Origin: Thermodesulfovibrionales bacterium
GTDB taxonomy: Bacteria > Nitrospirota > Thermodesulfovibrionia > Thermodesulfovibrionales > UBA9159
Length of the DNA: 60,345 bases
Reading direction: 5' to 3'
NCBI GenBank assembly: GCA_035686305.1
Contig: DASRZP010000026.1
Coordinates: 1 to 60,345, forward strand
Shown: positions 33,975 to 43,618 of the stretch, piece after piece
Layout: the number at the start of each line of letters is the position of its first letter
How positions within the stretch are numbered: position 1 is the first letter of the stretch
Translations under genes and position numbers: made by a program
The notes under the pieces: model-generated
Database searches by the model: none
What the model was told of the DNA's origin: nothing
What the model saw: the letters and a program-made list of their open reading frames with translations, nothing else

Positions 33975-34490
33975 TTACTCTCTCCCTCCGTCTCTCTTGC
34001 GGGCACTCTTCCGGCCGAGATGGAAAGCGCCGACGATCCCGCTTAACAGCAGCATCGATGCCAGTTCAACGCCGATGAGATAGGGTCCAAAAAGGGCAGT
34101 CCCTATCTGCCCCGGTTCCAGAACGGCAATGGCGAGAGACCTTCCTCTGCTCTGTGTAAGGATCGAGACAAGTTCAGCCAGGAGAATAAGGGATAGAATA
34201 GCAGGCCCTACCCAGGTTCCAGGATGCAGCCATGCCCTTTCCTGTCTTGCCGTTTGGGGACCGATATTGAGCATCATGATCACGAAGACGAAGAGGACCA
34301 TAATCGCGCCCGCATAGATGATCACCTCAAGGGCAGCCGCAAAAGGCGCGCCGAGGATGAAGAATATGAGCGCAACGGAAATCAGGGAGACGATGAGATA
34401 AAGGAGGGCATGCACAGCGTTCACCCTGGTGATGACCATGAGGGTGGAGACCGCCGCAACAGCAGCAGCACTATAAAAGAGAACGTTCAT
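33975..34490 (-). CDS. nuoJ: NADH-quinone oxidoreductase subunit J
   Basis: A 171-residue membrane subunit with about five helices. NAVHALLYLIVSL and EVIIYAGAIMVLFVFVIMML match the conserved NuoJ helix 3, which undergoes the pi-bulge change in known structures. It lies 13 bp after nuoI and abuts nuoK. Confidence 0.96.
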   Translation of the reverse strand: MNVLFYSAAAVAAVSTLMVITRVNAVHALLYLIVSLISVALIFFILGAPFAAALEVIIYAGAIMVLFVFVIMMLNIGPQTARQERAWLHPGTWVGPAILSLILLAELVSILTQSRGRSLAIAVLEPGQIGTALFGPYLIGVELASMLLLSGIVGAFHLGRKSARKRDGGRE

Positions 34491-34503
34491 GATTATTCTC
34501 CTC

Positions 34504-35019
34504 TCACGGAAGCAGGTCCCTCACGTCCACAGGAGGTTCCTCATTCTCGGCCTCACCCTTATCCTTGCCGCCTATTGATAATCCCGCGACCTTATAGAAG
34601 TTATAGTCCGGATATTTTCCGGGCCCGCTTATGAGGAGGTCCTCCTTCTCATAGACGAGATTCTGCCGGTGATACTCCCCCATCTCAAAATCAGGCGTCA
34701 ACTGGATGGCATATGTTGGGCATGCCTCTTCACAGAAGCCGCAGAAGATGCAGCGTGAAAAATTGATGCGGAAGAACTCGGGATAACGCCTCCCCCTTTC
34801 ATCTTCCGCCGCCTGGAGAGCGATGCAGCTCACCGGACATGCAACAGCGCAGAGGTAACACGCCACGCAGCGTTCGCCTCCGTCAGGGTCCCGGGAGAGG
34901 ATGATCCTGCCCCTCCATCGGGGCGGCAGATAAGGTCTCTCCTCAGGGTAAAGGACCGTCTCCCTCTTCCTGAAGGCGTGCAGGAAGACGCTCCATATGG
35001 TCTTCAACAGACTCAGCAT
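34504..35019 (-). CDS. nuoI: NADH-quinone oxidoreductase subunit I (two 4Fe-4S clusters)
   Basis: A 171-residue peripheral subunit carrying clusters N6a and N6b: C51, C54, C57, C61 and C90, C93, C96, C100, in [12 protein letters not shown] and [12 protein letters not shown]. It passes electrons from NuoG to NuoB. The 78-bp gap before it, after nuoH, is the largest between these membrane-arm genes; nothing clear is seen in it. Confidence 0.97.
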   Translation of the reverse strand: MLSLLKTIWSVFLHAFRKRETVLYPEERPYLPPRWRGRIILSRDPDGGERCVACYLCAVACPVSCIALQAAEDERGRRYPEFFRINFSRCIFCGFCEEACPTYAIQLTPDFEMGEYHRQNLVYEKEDLLISGPGKYPDYNFYKVAGLSIGGKDKGEAENEEPPVDVRDLLP

Positions 35020-35097
35020 AATGTCATTTCTCTCTCAATAAACTCGTTAATAAGCAAAAATACCATTTCCTGTCCCGACGGCCGCCCCATAGAATAC

Positions 35098-36051
35098 CTA
35101 TCCCTTAGCAAGGAGTACCCCCCCTGTCACGATAATATTCGCGAGGGACAGCGGCAGCATGACTTTCCAGCCAAAGGCCATGAGTTGATCGTATCGCGGT
35201 CTCGGCAGCGATGCCCTCAGGAGGACGAAGCCGCAGATGAAGACAAAGGTCTTGAGAAAAAACCAGACAAGCGGCGGGAACAGGGGCCCGAGCCAGCCTC
35301 CGAAAAAGAGGGTCACGATCAGGGCAGAGATGAGCGTGACGCCGAGATATTCGCCGACAAAGAACATGCCGAATTTCATCCCCGAATATTCCGAATGGAA
35401 TCCGGCGACAAGTTCGCTCTCGGCCTCGGGCAGATCAAAGGGCAATCTGCGGGTCTCTGCAACGCCGGCGATCATAAAGACGACGAGACCGAAACATTGG
35501 GGGACACAGAACCAGAGATCTCTCTGGGCCTCAACAATCTGACGAAGATTAAAGGATCCTGCGAGCATCACCACCCCCACGAGCGATAACCCCATGAAGA
35601 CTTCGTAACTCAGCATCTGGGCCGATGCCCTCAGACCTCCGAGGAGTGAGTACTTGCTCGCCGACGACCATCCCGCCAGGGCAGTACTGTAAACGCCGAG
35701 GGAAGACATGGCAAGAACAAAGAGGAGTCCGATGTTGAGATCCACGATTTCGATACCCGGTCCGAAGGGGATCACGGCAAAGGAGAGGAGCACGGTGACC
35801 ATGATGACGGCTGGTGCAATGATGAAGACCGGTTTATCGGCAAAGGGAGGAATCCAGTCCTCCTTCGTGAAAACCTTGAGCATGTCTGCCAGCACCTGAA
35901 GAAGTCCGAAGGGACCGACGCGGTTCGGGCCATAGCGGTCCTGCCAGAGGGCAAGCAGTCTCCGTTCGAGCCAGATAAGCAAGGCGCCGAGAGACATGAC
36001 AACACCGAGGACGCCAAAAACCATTATCAATGAACGGAGAGTTGCGTTCAT
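35098..36051 (-). CDS. nuoH: NADH-quinone oxidoreductase subunit H
   Basis: A 317-residue, eight-helix subunit that builds the quinone chamber with NuoB and NuoD. Conserved stretches are [12 protein letters not shown], the E-rich loop [20 protein letters not shown], and the final [10 protein letters not shown]. Its ATG overlaps the nuoG stop by four bases. Confidence 0.97.
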   Translation of the reverse strand: MNATLRSLIMVFGVLGVVMSLGALLIWLERRLLALWQDRYGPNRVGPFGLLQVLADMLKVFTKEDWIPPFADKPVFIIAPAVIMVTVLLSFAVIPFGPGIEIVDLNIGLLFVLAMSSLGVYSTALAGWSSASKYSLLGGLRASAQMLSYEVFMGLSLVGVVMLAGSFNLRQIVEAQRDLWFCVPQCFGLVVFMIAGVAETRRLPFDLPEAESELVAGFHSEYSGMKFGMFFVGEYLGVTLISALIVTLFFGGWLGPLFPPLVWFFLKTFVFICGFVLLRASLPRPRYDQLMAFGWKVMLPLSLANIIVTGGVLLAKG

Positions 36052-38768
36052 CTCTTATCCGCTCTCTTAACCCTGCCGAGCAACGGCAGGTCAATCATGT
36101 TCAATGCGGTGAGGCCGACGGGCAAACCTCCGACCCCTCCGGTCATAGCAGGCATGAGACTGACACGAAGCCGATGGACCTTGCCGGAGAGGGACAATTC
36201 AACATCATCGCCATCATCGACACCAATCTTTGCCGCGTCACCAGGACTGAGGGCCAGATAGGGCTCCGGAGACCGTTCGTAAACACCGGGGGAATGGATA
36301 CTCAATTCCTCAGACCCGAAGACATGATAAAGGGGGACTATGAGCAGACCGTCTCCGGTCGGCTTAAAGGCTTCAGGGATATCGCTGAAATAGGAGATCT
36401 CTCCTTTCTGCGCCGGTTCAATGAGCCGCCGTCCCGGATCACCTCCGAGCAAAGCTCCTCCAGCCTCCTTCTGAAATTTGGTGAGTGACTGGACAGAATT
36501 CCAGCCGGGGGCCCAGTACCTCGGTATGAGAGGAGCAGGCGGCATGCCGCTATAGCCCTCCATGGAAAAGGAGAGCGGTGAATCAGGATCATCGGGAGAT
36601 GGCGGTTCATGAATGCTGAGATTCGCATCCATCGCTGTTCGTCCGCTATACCTGTGGGGCCTGCGCGGTATCTCCATGCCTGAAACGCGGAACCCCGCAG
36701 AGGGCACAGCATCCGCGAGAGGACCGAGAACCGGCAGGGCCCTCGACATGGCCGAGGTGACATCGTCGAAGGTCCTCCAGATCTCAGCCTCCAAATGTCC
36801 TGAAGAGAGCATGAGATCATGGAGCCAACGCCAGCTCTCCCGCACCTCACCGCCGGGTATGAAGACTTTATAGAAGCGCTGTCCCCGTCCTTCGTTATTG
36901 ACCAAGGTGCCTTCACCCTCGGCAAAGGTGGCAGCAGGAAGGACGACATCAGCCCTCGCCGCTGTCGGGTTAGGGAGATGATCGATGACAACAATATTCT
37001 TGACGTGATCGAAAAAGGCATTCACGCTCTCAGCCTCTGCCCTGCGAAAGAGATCATTCTCAAGGACAATGACCGTTTCGACGGCCTCCTCCCGGGCGAC
37101 TTTGAAGGCCTCTGCGACACTCTTTTCCGCCATGAGCGTTAGCCCCAGGCTGTTGCACTCGGGGAGAACGAAGCAGAGCTCTGCGGGCCTTCCGATCCGG
37201 CAGAGCGACCAAGCCACGTTTGCGGCTGCATGTACCATGACTTTGCTGCCGCAGCCCGTACCGGAGACAACAAGGGGACGCCGTGCATTCTTCAGTGCCT
37301 CTGCGATCTCCCTTGCAAGCGAGCGGACTCCCTCGTCGGAGAGAGAGACCAGATCAGCATGGCTGCCCAATTCCTGCGCCACGGCGAAGCCAAGGAGGGC
37401 AAGGTCATCAGGAGGAGCATGGTATGTCCTGAGCGCCACATCGTCAAGCCTCGTGCTGTGGGGCGCAGCGATAAAGAGCGGCCCCTTCTCGTCTTGTGTC
37501 GCGGTCCTGACTGCTGCATCGTTCCATTCCAGGATCCCGAGGTCTTCAAGCTTCTCCATCGGTTTATTCCGAGCCGCCTGTCTGAGCGAGAGGCCGAGGA
37601 CAGGCGCCGTATTCGCAACATCCTCCCCGAGGACGAATATCGCATCAGCCTCCCTTACGTCCTTTAATGACGGTGACCGGGCAGGACCGTTTTCGAATAT
37701 CGAGACTATCTCCGACACCAGCCGGAACTCTCCTTCCGATGACCCAGAATAGAAGCGCTCAGGTCCCACAAGGGAACGGAGGGCGAAATTCGCCTCAAGG
37801 GAGGCCCTCGGTGAGCCGATGCCGATCACCCCTGCGCCGAAGTGGAGGAGAGCCGACAGGTGATGAAGAGCCGCCTTTCTTGAGATAGGCTTTTGGAGAC
37901 CTCCCTTACGGTCTCTCAACAGAGGCCCTCTGATGCGGTGATCGCTGTTGACAAATTCATATCCGAAGCGGCCGCGGTCGCAAAGGAAGTAGCCGTTCAG
38001 ATCTCCATGGTAGCGGTTCAGGACCCGCCGCAGAAGGCCGTAGCGCTCACCAGGGATCGTATTGCACCCGAGGGAGCAATGAACGCAGACAGAGGGAGCT
38101 GTCTGGAGGTCCCATTTGCGGGTATAATGGCGTTTCAGAGTCTTATCCGTAAAAACTCCGGTCGGACAGACCTCCACAAGGTTGCCGCTGAATTCATTCT
38201 CAAGGACGCCGTCACGCTCTCTTCCGAAATAGACGTGGTTGTGGGAGCCAAAGACCTCAAGGTCCCGCCCCCCGGCATATCCACGATAGAACCTGACACA
38301 GCGATAACACTGGATGCACCGGTTCATCTCATGGTTGACGAAGGGGCCAAGATCCTGGTTGCGGTGCGTCCGTTTTTTGAACCGGAACCTGCGGTAGTCA
38401 TGTCCTGTCATGACCGTCATGTCCTGGAGATGGCATTCTCCTCCCTCGTCACAGACCGGGCAGTCATGGGGGTGGTTCGTCATGAGCCATTCGAGGACAG
38501 CAGCGCGGAAGGCCTTTGCATCGGGGTCATTGATAGAGATGCGGGTCCTGTCGGAAGCGGGCGTCATACAGGACATCACGATCTTGCCGCGTCTGTCTTT
38601 CTCGTCCTTAAACTGCTTCACGGCGCACTGTCTGCACGCGCCAACGGAATGCATGGCAGGATGCCAGCAGAAATAGGGTATGTCGAACCCAAGGGAAAGG
38701 CAGGCATGGAGCAGGTTCTGTCCGTCCTTCACCATATAAGGCTTATCGTCTATGTATATCGTCGCCAT
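36048..38768 (-). CDS. nuoG: NADH-quinone oxidoreductase subunit G, enterobacterial-type
   Basis: A 906-residue iron-sulfur subunit. Ligands are visible for 2Fe-2S N1b (C34, C45, C48, C67), His-Cys3 N5 (H99, C103, C106, C112), 4Fe-4S N4 (C151, C154, C157, C201) and the off-path N7 (C228, C231, C235, C263). The N7 numbering is the same as in E. coli NuoG, and the length (E. coli 908) and motifs [10 protein letters not shown] and [15 protein letters not shown] also fit that type. Its C-terminal molybdopterin-fold domain is expected to bind no cofactor. ATG 38768 (MATIYIDD) is preferred over 38789. It is clearly different from the NuoG-like protein at 7813-10410. Confidence 0.96.
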   Translation of the reverse strand: MATIYIDDKPYMVKDGQNLLHACLSLGFDIPYFCWHPAMHSVGACRQCAVKQFKDEKDRRGKIVMSCMTPASDRTRISINDPDAKAFRAAVLEWLMTNHPHDCPVCDEGGECHLQDMTVMTGHDYRRFRFKKRTHRNQDLGPFVNHEMNRCIQCYRCVRFYRGYAGGRDLEVFGSHNHVYFGRERDGVLENEFSGNLVEVCPTGVFTDKTLKRHYTRKWDLQTAPSVCVHCSLGCNTIPGERYGLLRRVLNRYHGDLNGYFLCDRGRFGYEFVNSDHRIRGPLLRDRKGGLQKPISRKAALHHLSALLHFGAGVIGIGSPRASLEANFALRSLVGPERFYSGSSEGEFRLVSEIVSIFENGPARSPSLKDVREADAIFVLGEDVANTAPVLGLSLRQAARNKPMEKLEDLGILEWNDAAVRTATQDEKGPLFIAAPHSTRLDDVALRTYHAPPDDLALLGFAVAQELGSHADLVSLSDEGVRSLAREIAEALKNARRPLVVSGTGCGSKVMVHAAANVAWSLCRIGRPAELCFVLPECNSLGLTLMAEKSVAEAFKVAREEAVETVIVLENDLFRRAEAESVNAFFDHVKNIVVIDHLPNPTAARADVVLPAATFAEGEGTLVNNEGRGQRFYKVFIPGGEVRESWRWLHDLMLSSGHLEAEIWRTFDDVTSAMSRALPVLGPLADAVPSAGFRVSGMEIPRRPHRYSGRTAMDANLSIHEPPSPDDPDSPLSFSMEGYSGMPPAPLIPRYWAPGWNSVQSLTKFQKEAGGALLGGDPGRRLIEPAQKGEISYFSDIPEAFKPTGDGLLIVPLYHVFGSEELSIHSPGVYERSPEPYLALSPGDAAKIGVDDGDDVELSLSGKVHRLRVSLMPAMTGGVGGLPVGLTALNMIDLPLLGRVKRADKR

Positions 38769-38831
38769 CTTCATCCAATGTCTGAACAAGAGTCCTCAGA
38801 GCCGATTCACCTTTTTTCAAAATGGTCGGTT

Positions 38832-40106
38832 TCATTTCCATGGGCACTTCTTCTCTTTTATATGCAGCTCGAAATCTTCCCTGAAGTACTTCAGCGCACT
38901 CTGGAGCGGTTCGACGGCGCCGGGGGCAAAGGCGCAGAACGTATGCCCCGGCCCGAGCAACCCGGTATGGGATTCGAGGATCCCGATGTCTCCGGGCTCC
39001 CCCTCTCCGCTCTCGATAGCCATCAGCAACTTCTCTATCCATGGCAGGCCTTCACGGCATGGGGTGCACCACCCGCAGGACTCGCGGCTAAAGAAGCGTT
39101 CGAGATTATGGACCATCCCGACAGGACACGTCCGGTCGTCAAGCACGATCATGGTGCCTGTCCCCATTCTGCTTCCCACCTTCGGGACCGAGTCGTAATC
39201 CATCCTCACATCGAGATGCTCTTCGACGAGAAAATCCGTCGAAGCGCCGCCGGGTATGACGGCGCGGAATCGGTATCCGTCGGCCATGCCTCCGGCGTGC
39301 TCTTCGATGATCTCCCGTATTGTCGTCCCCATCGCCAGTTCCCAAGCCCCGGGTCTCCTGACCCTCCCGCTCACACCGTACATCTTTGTACCTCCCTCTT
39401 CGGTATGACTGAGTCCCTTGTACCATGCGGCGCCGTTCAGAATGATATGCGGTATATTGCAGAGGGTCTCGGCATTATTGATGATCGTGGGCCTCCCCCA
39501 CAGGCCGCTCGCCTGAGGGTGAGGCGGCTTGGCGCGCGGGATAGGACGCCTGCCCTCGAGGGCATTCAGCATCGCCGTCTCCTCGCCACATATGTATCTC
39601 CCCGCACTGACGTGAAGATAGAGTTCAAGTCGAAAACCTGATTTGAGAATATCTCTGCCGAGATAGTTCCCGGCGTAAGCGTCGGCTATCGCCCTTGACA
39701 GTCGTTCAGCAGCACGACGGTATTCCCACCTCAGGAAGACGTAAGCGGTATCGACGTGGAGGGCATAGGCGCTGATGATCATACCCTCGATCAACTGGTG
39801 GGGGTTTCCTTCGATAAGTATACGGTCTTTGAAAGTGCCTGGCTCCATCTCATCGGCATTGGCGATGAGGTATCTTGGACGGAGAACATTATCGCCTGCC
39901 GGCATGAAACTCCACTTTATGCCTGTCGGGAACCCGGCGCCGCCGCGTCCCCTGAGGTTGGAATCCTTGACTGCCTGCACGATATCTCCTGGGGTCATGG
40001 TCTTCAGGGCCTTCCTCAGGCCCTCGTAGCCGCCGGCCTTCTCGTACTCCTCAAGGGTCAGGGCTTCGCCATCGGGCCGCATCATTCCTGTCAGTGGTTT
40101 CTCCAT
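38832..40106 (-). CDS. nuoF: NADH-quinone oxidoreductase subunit F
   Basis: A 424-residue NADH/FMN subunit. GRGGAGFPTGIKW and the GRYICGEETAMLNALEG stretch form the FMN/NADH site, and ESCGWCTPCREG plus a later cysteine in HTFCAF hold cluster N3. It lies nine bases after nuoE and about 60 bp before nuoG. It is a clear paralogue of the NuoF-like protein at 10407-11645. Confidence 0.97.
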   Translation of the reverse strand: MEKPLTGMMRPDGEALTLEEYEKAGGYEGLRKALKTMTPGDIVQAVKDSNLRGRGGAGFPTGIKWSFMPAGDNVLRPRYLIANADEMEPGTFKDRILIEGNPHQLIEGMIISAYALHVDTAYVFLRWEYRRAAERLSRAIADAYAGNYLGRDILKSGFRLELYLHVSAGRYICGEETAMLNALEGRRPIPRAKPPHPQASGLWGRPTIINNAETLCNIPHIILNGAAWYKGLSHTEEGGTKMYGVSGRVRRPGAWELAMGTTIREIIEEHAGGMADGYRFRAVIPGGASTDFLVEEHLDVRMDYDSVPKVGSRMGTGTMIVLDDRTCPVGMVHNLERFFSRESCGWCTPCREGLPWIEKLLMAIESGEGEPGDIGILESHTGLLGPGHTFCAFAPGAVEPLQSALKYFREDFELHIKEKKCPWK

Positions 40107-40115
40107 AACATCCCT

Positions 40116-40577
40116 TTAACGATATCTCTCAAGAATCTCATCAATCTTCTCCGGCGTGAGATTCGTGTGGAGTTCGTCATCAATCATCATGGCCGGCGCC
40201 TGATCACAGGCTCCGAGGCATGCAACCGGCAGCAAGGTGAACTGTCCGTCGGCGCTCGTCTCCCCAGGGGTAATGCCGAGACGTGATATCAGGTGTTCAC
40301 GAATCCGCTCGTATCCCATGACCCAACAACTAACGCTATCACAGATCAGGATCAGATGCTTGCCGACTGGCTTCCGGAAGATGAGGCTGTAAAACGTTGC
40401 TACGCCGTCGAGCTCTTCGGGTGTCATCTCAAGGATTGCAGCGATGTCCCTTATTTCATCCGAAACCCACCCCCGGTAGCGCTGAACGATCCTCAGCGCC
40501 TCAACGCAGGCTGCATGCCTGTTGGAAAGGTGCTCTAATTCCGCAAGGATCTCTCTCCTCTCTCCGTCAGTGAGCAT
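40116..40577 (-). CDS. nuoE: NADH-quinone oxidoreductase subunit E
   Basis: A 153-residue 2Fe-2S subunit with ligand motifs CDSVSC and CLGACDQAP and the GVATFYSLIF segment. ATG 40577 overlaps by one base the stop of a 76-codon frame that fills the preceding gap. A TTG at 40604 would add nine residues. The start is therefore not certain. Upstream lies a 230-bp gap after nuoCD containing a repeat-like element. Confidence 0.94.
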   Translation of the reverse strand: MLTDGERREILAELEHLSNRHAACVEALRIVQRYRGWVSDEIRDIAAILEMTPEELDGVATFYSLIFRKPVGKHLILICDSVSCWVMGYERIREHLISRLGITPGETSADGQFTLLPVACLGACDQAPAMMIDDELHTNLTPEKIDEILERYR

Positions 40578-40660
40578 TATCTGTCGAGCCCGCCTCCCCG
40601 CCAACCGTGCAAAGGATCCTCCTTCCTCCTAAAGGACATCATCAGTATGCCTGCACTTTT

Positions 40661-40720
40661 CGTCACCCCTGCTTGTCCGGAGTCATTCTCAGGAAGGATT
40701 CCCGACGAGAGCGAATGACA
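40661..40720. repeat. REP-like imperfect inverted repeat between nuoCD and nuoE
   Basis: Two 24-base arms (40661-40684 and 40697-40720) flank a 12-base centre and match at 16 of 24 positions as an inverted repeat. The right arm, read on the minus strand, begins TGTCATTCGCTCTCGTCGGG. This recalls the dispersed GTCATTCCCGCG...CGGGAATCC-type palindromes common in many proteobacterial and Nitrospirota genomes. No second copy was seen in the window. The enclosing minus-strand frame 40577-40807 (76 codons, AAAAGGAG before its ATG) is probably not a real gene but could couple translation. Confidence 0.45.
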
Positions 40721-40813
40721 CCAGAGGAATGAACCAATTCGTAACAGCTTCACAGCTGGGAAAAGATTTTGAACGATGCCAGCCTTGTCTCCCGTACAGG
40801 ATATCATCTCCTT

Positions 40814-42562
40814 TTACCTATCCACGTCAGCCAGCACAAAATCGATACTCCCCAAAATCGCCAAAAGATCAGGGACCATGAGGCCCCTGCTCATAAGGGG
40901 TATCATCTGGAGATGAGCAAAAGACGGCGTACGGATCCGGACGCGATAGGCCATCGTACTGCCGTCGCTGATGAGATAATACCCGTTGTTCCCCTTTGTG
41001 GCCTCGATGCCGGAAAATGCCTCGCCGGCAGGGATAACGGGCCCCCAGCTTACGTTCAGGAAGTGCGTGATGAGAGTCTCAATATCGTGCATAGTCCGCT
41101 CCTTGAGCGGAGGAGTCGCGAGGGGATGATCGGATTTGTACGGGCCTTCAGGCATGTTCTTCATGCACTGCTCAATAATCCGGATGCTCTGCCGCATCTC
41201 TTCGACGCGGACAACGGCCCGGTCATAGCAGTCTCCGTGTATTGCTGTCGGTATGTCGAACTCGATCTGATCATACCCCGAGTACGGCCGTTTCTTGCGG
41301 AAATCCCATGCAAGACCGCAGGCCCTGAGGCCAGGCCCCGTTACACCCCATTCGATTGCCTCCTGGAGCGAGTAGACACCGATGCCCTTTGTTCTCGCCT
41401 TCAGGATACTGTTCTGCATCACCATCCGGTCAAAGTCAACCAGGCGGCGGGGGAACTCCCTGATAAAGTCCCCTATCAGCCGGTCCCAGCCTCTCGGAAG
41501 GTCCTGGGTAACGCCGCCGATGCGAAACCAGCTCGGATGCATGCGGCCGCCGCATATCGCCTCAACGATCTCAAAGATACGTTCACGGTCGTTGAACGTA
41601 TAGAATACCGGAGAGAGAGCGCCGACATCCTGGGCAAAAGTGCCGTACCAGACAAGGTGGCTCGCTATGCGGAAGAGTTCGGCCATCATGACGCGCACAA
41701 TCTTCACCTTATCCGGGACCTTGATCGCCGCCAGTTTCTCGACTGCCAGGACATAGGCAAAATTATTCATTACACCACCGAGATAATCGATCCTGTCGGT
41801 GTACGGCACATAGGTATGCCAGGACTGCCGCTCTCCCATTTTTTCCGCACCGCGATGGTGATAGCCGATGTCGGGAACTGCGTCGACGATCTCTTCACCG
41901 TCAAGCTGCAGTATGATGCGGAGGAGGCCATGGGTCCCCGGATGCTGGGGGCCGAGGTTGAGGAACATGAAGTCCGTATCCTCCCTGTGGCGTTTCATTC
42001 CCCAATCGCCGGGACGGAACTGAAGGGCTTTCTGCTCTTCCTCCTCCTTCTCCTCAGGGAGACGGAAAGGCTCCATCTCCGTGGCGCGTGCAGGGTGGTC
42101 TTTCCGAAGGGGGTACCCCTCCCACGTTGGAGGCATCAGGATGCGCCTGAGATGGGGATGGCCTTCGAAGGTCACGCCAAACATATCCCACCCTTCCCTC
42201 TCATACCAGTCTGCTGAAGGCCAGATACCGGTTACCGAAGGGATAGACGGATGATCACCTTTCAGCGCAACTTTGATCCTGAGGTCATCATTCCTTTCGT
42301 AAGACAGAAGGTGATAGACGACGGTAAAGTCGCTCTCGGGCTGCCCACTCCTGTTAGCACGGACACGCTCATCAATGACAGTTAGGTCGTACAGACTTCG
42401 GTAAGGGTTTTTGACACTGTTTTTGAGATAGCGCAGAACATCGGGGGTCTTCTCTCTTTCTGACCAGAAGGTCCGTATGTCGTCACACGTTGCCTGCGGC
42501 AGGAATGACTTCTCGCCGAACTCCCTCTGCAATTCACGGATGACACTCCCGTCATCGTTCAT
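40814..42562 (-). CDS. nuoCD: NADH-quinone oxidoreductase fused subunits C/D
   Basis: A 582-residue fusion. The NuoC part (about 1-180) ends with [18 protein letters not shown]; the NuoD part (about 195-582) opens with [13 protein letters not shown] and contains [12 protein letters not shown] and the quinone-site histidine region. The C/D fusion is known from enterobacteria, Pseudomonas and some other lineages. ATG 42562 (MNDDGS) follows GAGGAG and lies 23 bp after the nuoB stop; longer in-frame starts overlap nuoB. Confidence 0.95.
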   Translation of the reverse strand: MNDDGSVIRELQREFGEKSFLPQATCDDIRTFWSEREKTPDVLRYLKNSVKNPYRSLYDLTVIDERVRANRSGQPESDFTVVYHLLSYERNDDLRIKVALKGDHPSIPSVTGIWPSADWYEREGWDMFGVTFEGHPHLRRILMPPTWEGYPLRKDHPARATEMEPFRLPEEKEEEEQKALQFRPGDWGMKRHREDTDFMFLNLGPQHPGTHGLLRIILQLDGEEIVDAVPDIGYHHRGAEKMGERQSWHTYVPYTDRIDYLGGVMNNFAYVLAVEKLAAIKVPDKVKIVRVMMAELFRIASHLVWYGTFAQDVGALSPVFYTFNDRERIFEIVEAICGGRMHPSWFRIGGVTQDLPRGWDRLIGDFIREFPRRLVDFDRMVMQNSILKARTKGIGVYSLQEAIEWGVTGPGLRACGLAWDFRKKRPYSGYDQIEFDIPTAIHGDCYDRAVVRVEEMRQSIRIIEQCMKNMPEGPYKSDHPLATPPLKERTMHDIETLITHFLNVSWGPVIPAGEAFSGIEATKGNNGYYLISDGSTMAYRVRIRTPSFAHLQMIPLMSRGLMVPDLLAILGSIDFVLADVDR

Positions 42563-42584
42563 ACGCTCCTCACTGGCCGCATTC

Positions 42585-43205
42585 TCAGATTTCATCAGGG
42601 GAGCGCAAGGTCGTGGCCTTCTGTCTCTCTCCACGCTTTCTGTCGCGCTCGGACGGCATTTCGGGCCTCTGAGTCTCCTGAGGTCCGGTAACCCAGCTCA
42701 GGGGACGTCTCTCTCTGCCAACAGCCTCACGGAGCAGGAGGAGGCCTTCCATAAAGGCATCGGGCCTGGGTGGACAGCCCGGAACATAGACATCGACGGG
42801 GAGAAAGGTATCGACACCCTGGACAACGCTGTAGATGTCATACATGCCTCCTGAGTTCGCGCAGGACCCCATGGAGATGACCCATCTCGGCTCCATCATC
42901 TGCTCGTAGAGACGCCTGATCACCGGAGCCATCTTGATGAATACCGTGCCGGCAATGACCATGAGATCGGCTTCCCGGGGGGTCCCGCGAATCACCTCTG
43001 AACCGAAACGGGCTATGTCGTACCTTGATGTAATGCTCGTGGCCATCTCGACGTAACAGCAGGAGAGACCGAAGTTGAAGGGCCAGATCGAATTCTTCCT
43101 GCTCCATGCGAGGAGATCCTGCAGTCTGGAGAAAAGAAGGCTTTGCCGGACAGCGTCCTCTGCGGATCTTCCGGGGCCCTTCGGTTTCTCGAAAGACCAT
43201 CTCAT
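42585..43205 (-). CDS. nuoB: NADH-quinone oxidoreductase subunit B
   Basis: A 206-residue subunit carrying terminal cluster N2: tandem C49-C50 in LSCCYVEM, C115 in GSCANSGG and C144 in PGCPPRPD. Electrons leave here to quinone. The C-terminal 40 residues are charged and extend beyond the core family. The ATG overlaps the nuoA stop by four bases. Confidence 0.97.
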   Translation of the reverse strand: MRWSFEKPKGPGRSAEDAVRQSLLFSRLQDLLAWSRKNSIWPFNFGLSCCYVEMATSITSRYDIARFGSEVIRGTPREADLMVIAGTVFIKMAPVIRRLYEQMMEPRWVISMGSCANSGGMYDIYSVVQGVDTFLPVDVYVPGCPPRPDAFMEGLLLLREAVGRERRPLSWVTGPQETQRPEMPSERDRKRGERQKATTLRSPDEI

Positions 43206-43618
43206 ACCTTCAGAACACCCTTCCCTCTTTCATCATCTCTCCTCAGGCCCGATGGTCCCCAGTCCAATCCCCCGAGCCGCCAGAGATAAACGAGGATAAC
43301 GACAAGGACGCCGACGAAGAGAAGGATTGCGATATATCCGGCCCAGCCCAGTTCCCGGAAAGCGGAGGCCCAGGCGAAGATGAAGACTGATTCAAGATCA
43401 AAGATGACAAAGAACATGGCGACCATGTAGAACTTGACATCAAATCTCACCCGTGCCGAACCTGTTGAGACAATGCCCGACTCGTAGGGTTTTCCTGTGG
43501 CCCTCTCCCTGTGACGCTGTCCCAGGACAGAGGAAAGCGCTAACATCGATGTCACAAGAAGGACAACAGCAGCACCATAGAGGGCAAGGGGCCAGAGAGG
43601 GGTCGTGGTGTCGCTCAT
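43202..43618 (-). CDS. nuoA: NADH-quinone oxidoreductase subunit A
   Basis: A 138-residue, three-helix subunit. [21 protein letters not shown] and [12 protein letters not shown] contain the conserved acidic residues near the quinone channel. Its ATG overlaps the stop of the cytochrome b/c gene by four bases, which ties the bc complex and complex I into a single transcription unit. Confidence 0.96.
   Translation of the reverse strand: MSDTTTPLWPLALYGAAVVLLVTSMLALSSVLGQRHRERATGKPYESGIVSTGSARVRFDVKFYMVAMFFVIFDLESVFIFAWASAFRELGWAGYIAILLFVGVLVVILVYLWRLGGLDWGPSGLRRDDERGKGVLKV

Noticed and set aside
37893-39641. A 582-codon plus-strand ORF opposite nuoG/nuoF
   Set aside because: Antisense to two well-supported genes with conserved cluster motifs; no recognisable domain.
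40577-40807. 76-codon frame between nuoCD and nuoE as a new complex I accessory subunit
   Set aside because: Its sequence is largely the translation of the repeat-like palindrome and has no protein-like pattern. It is noted only for possible translational coupling.
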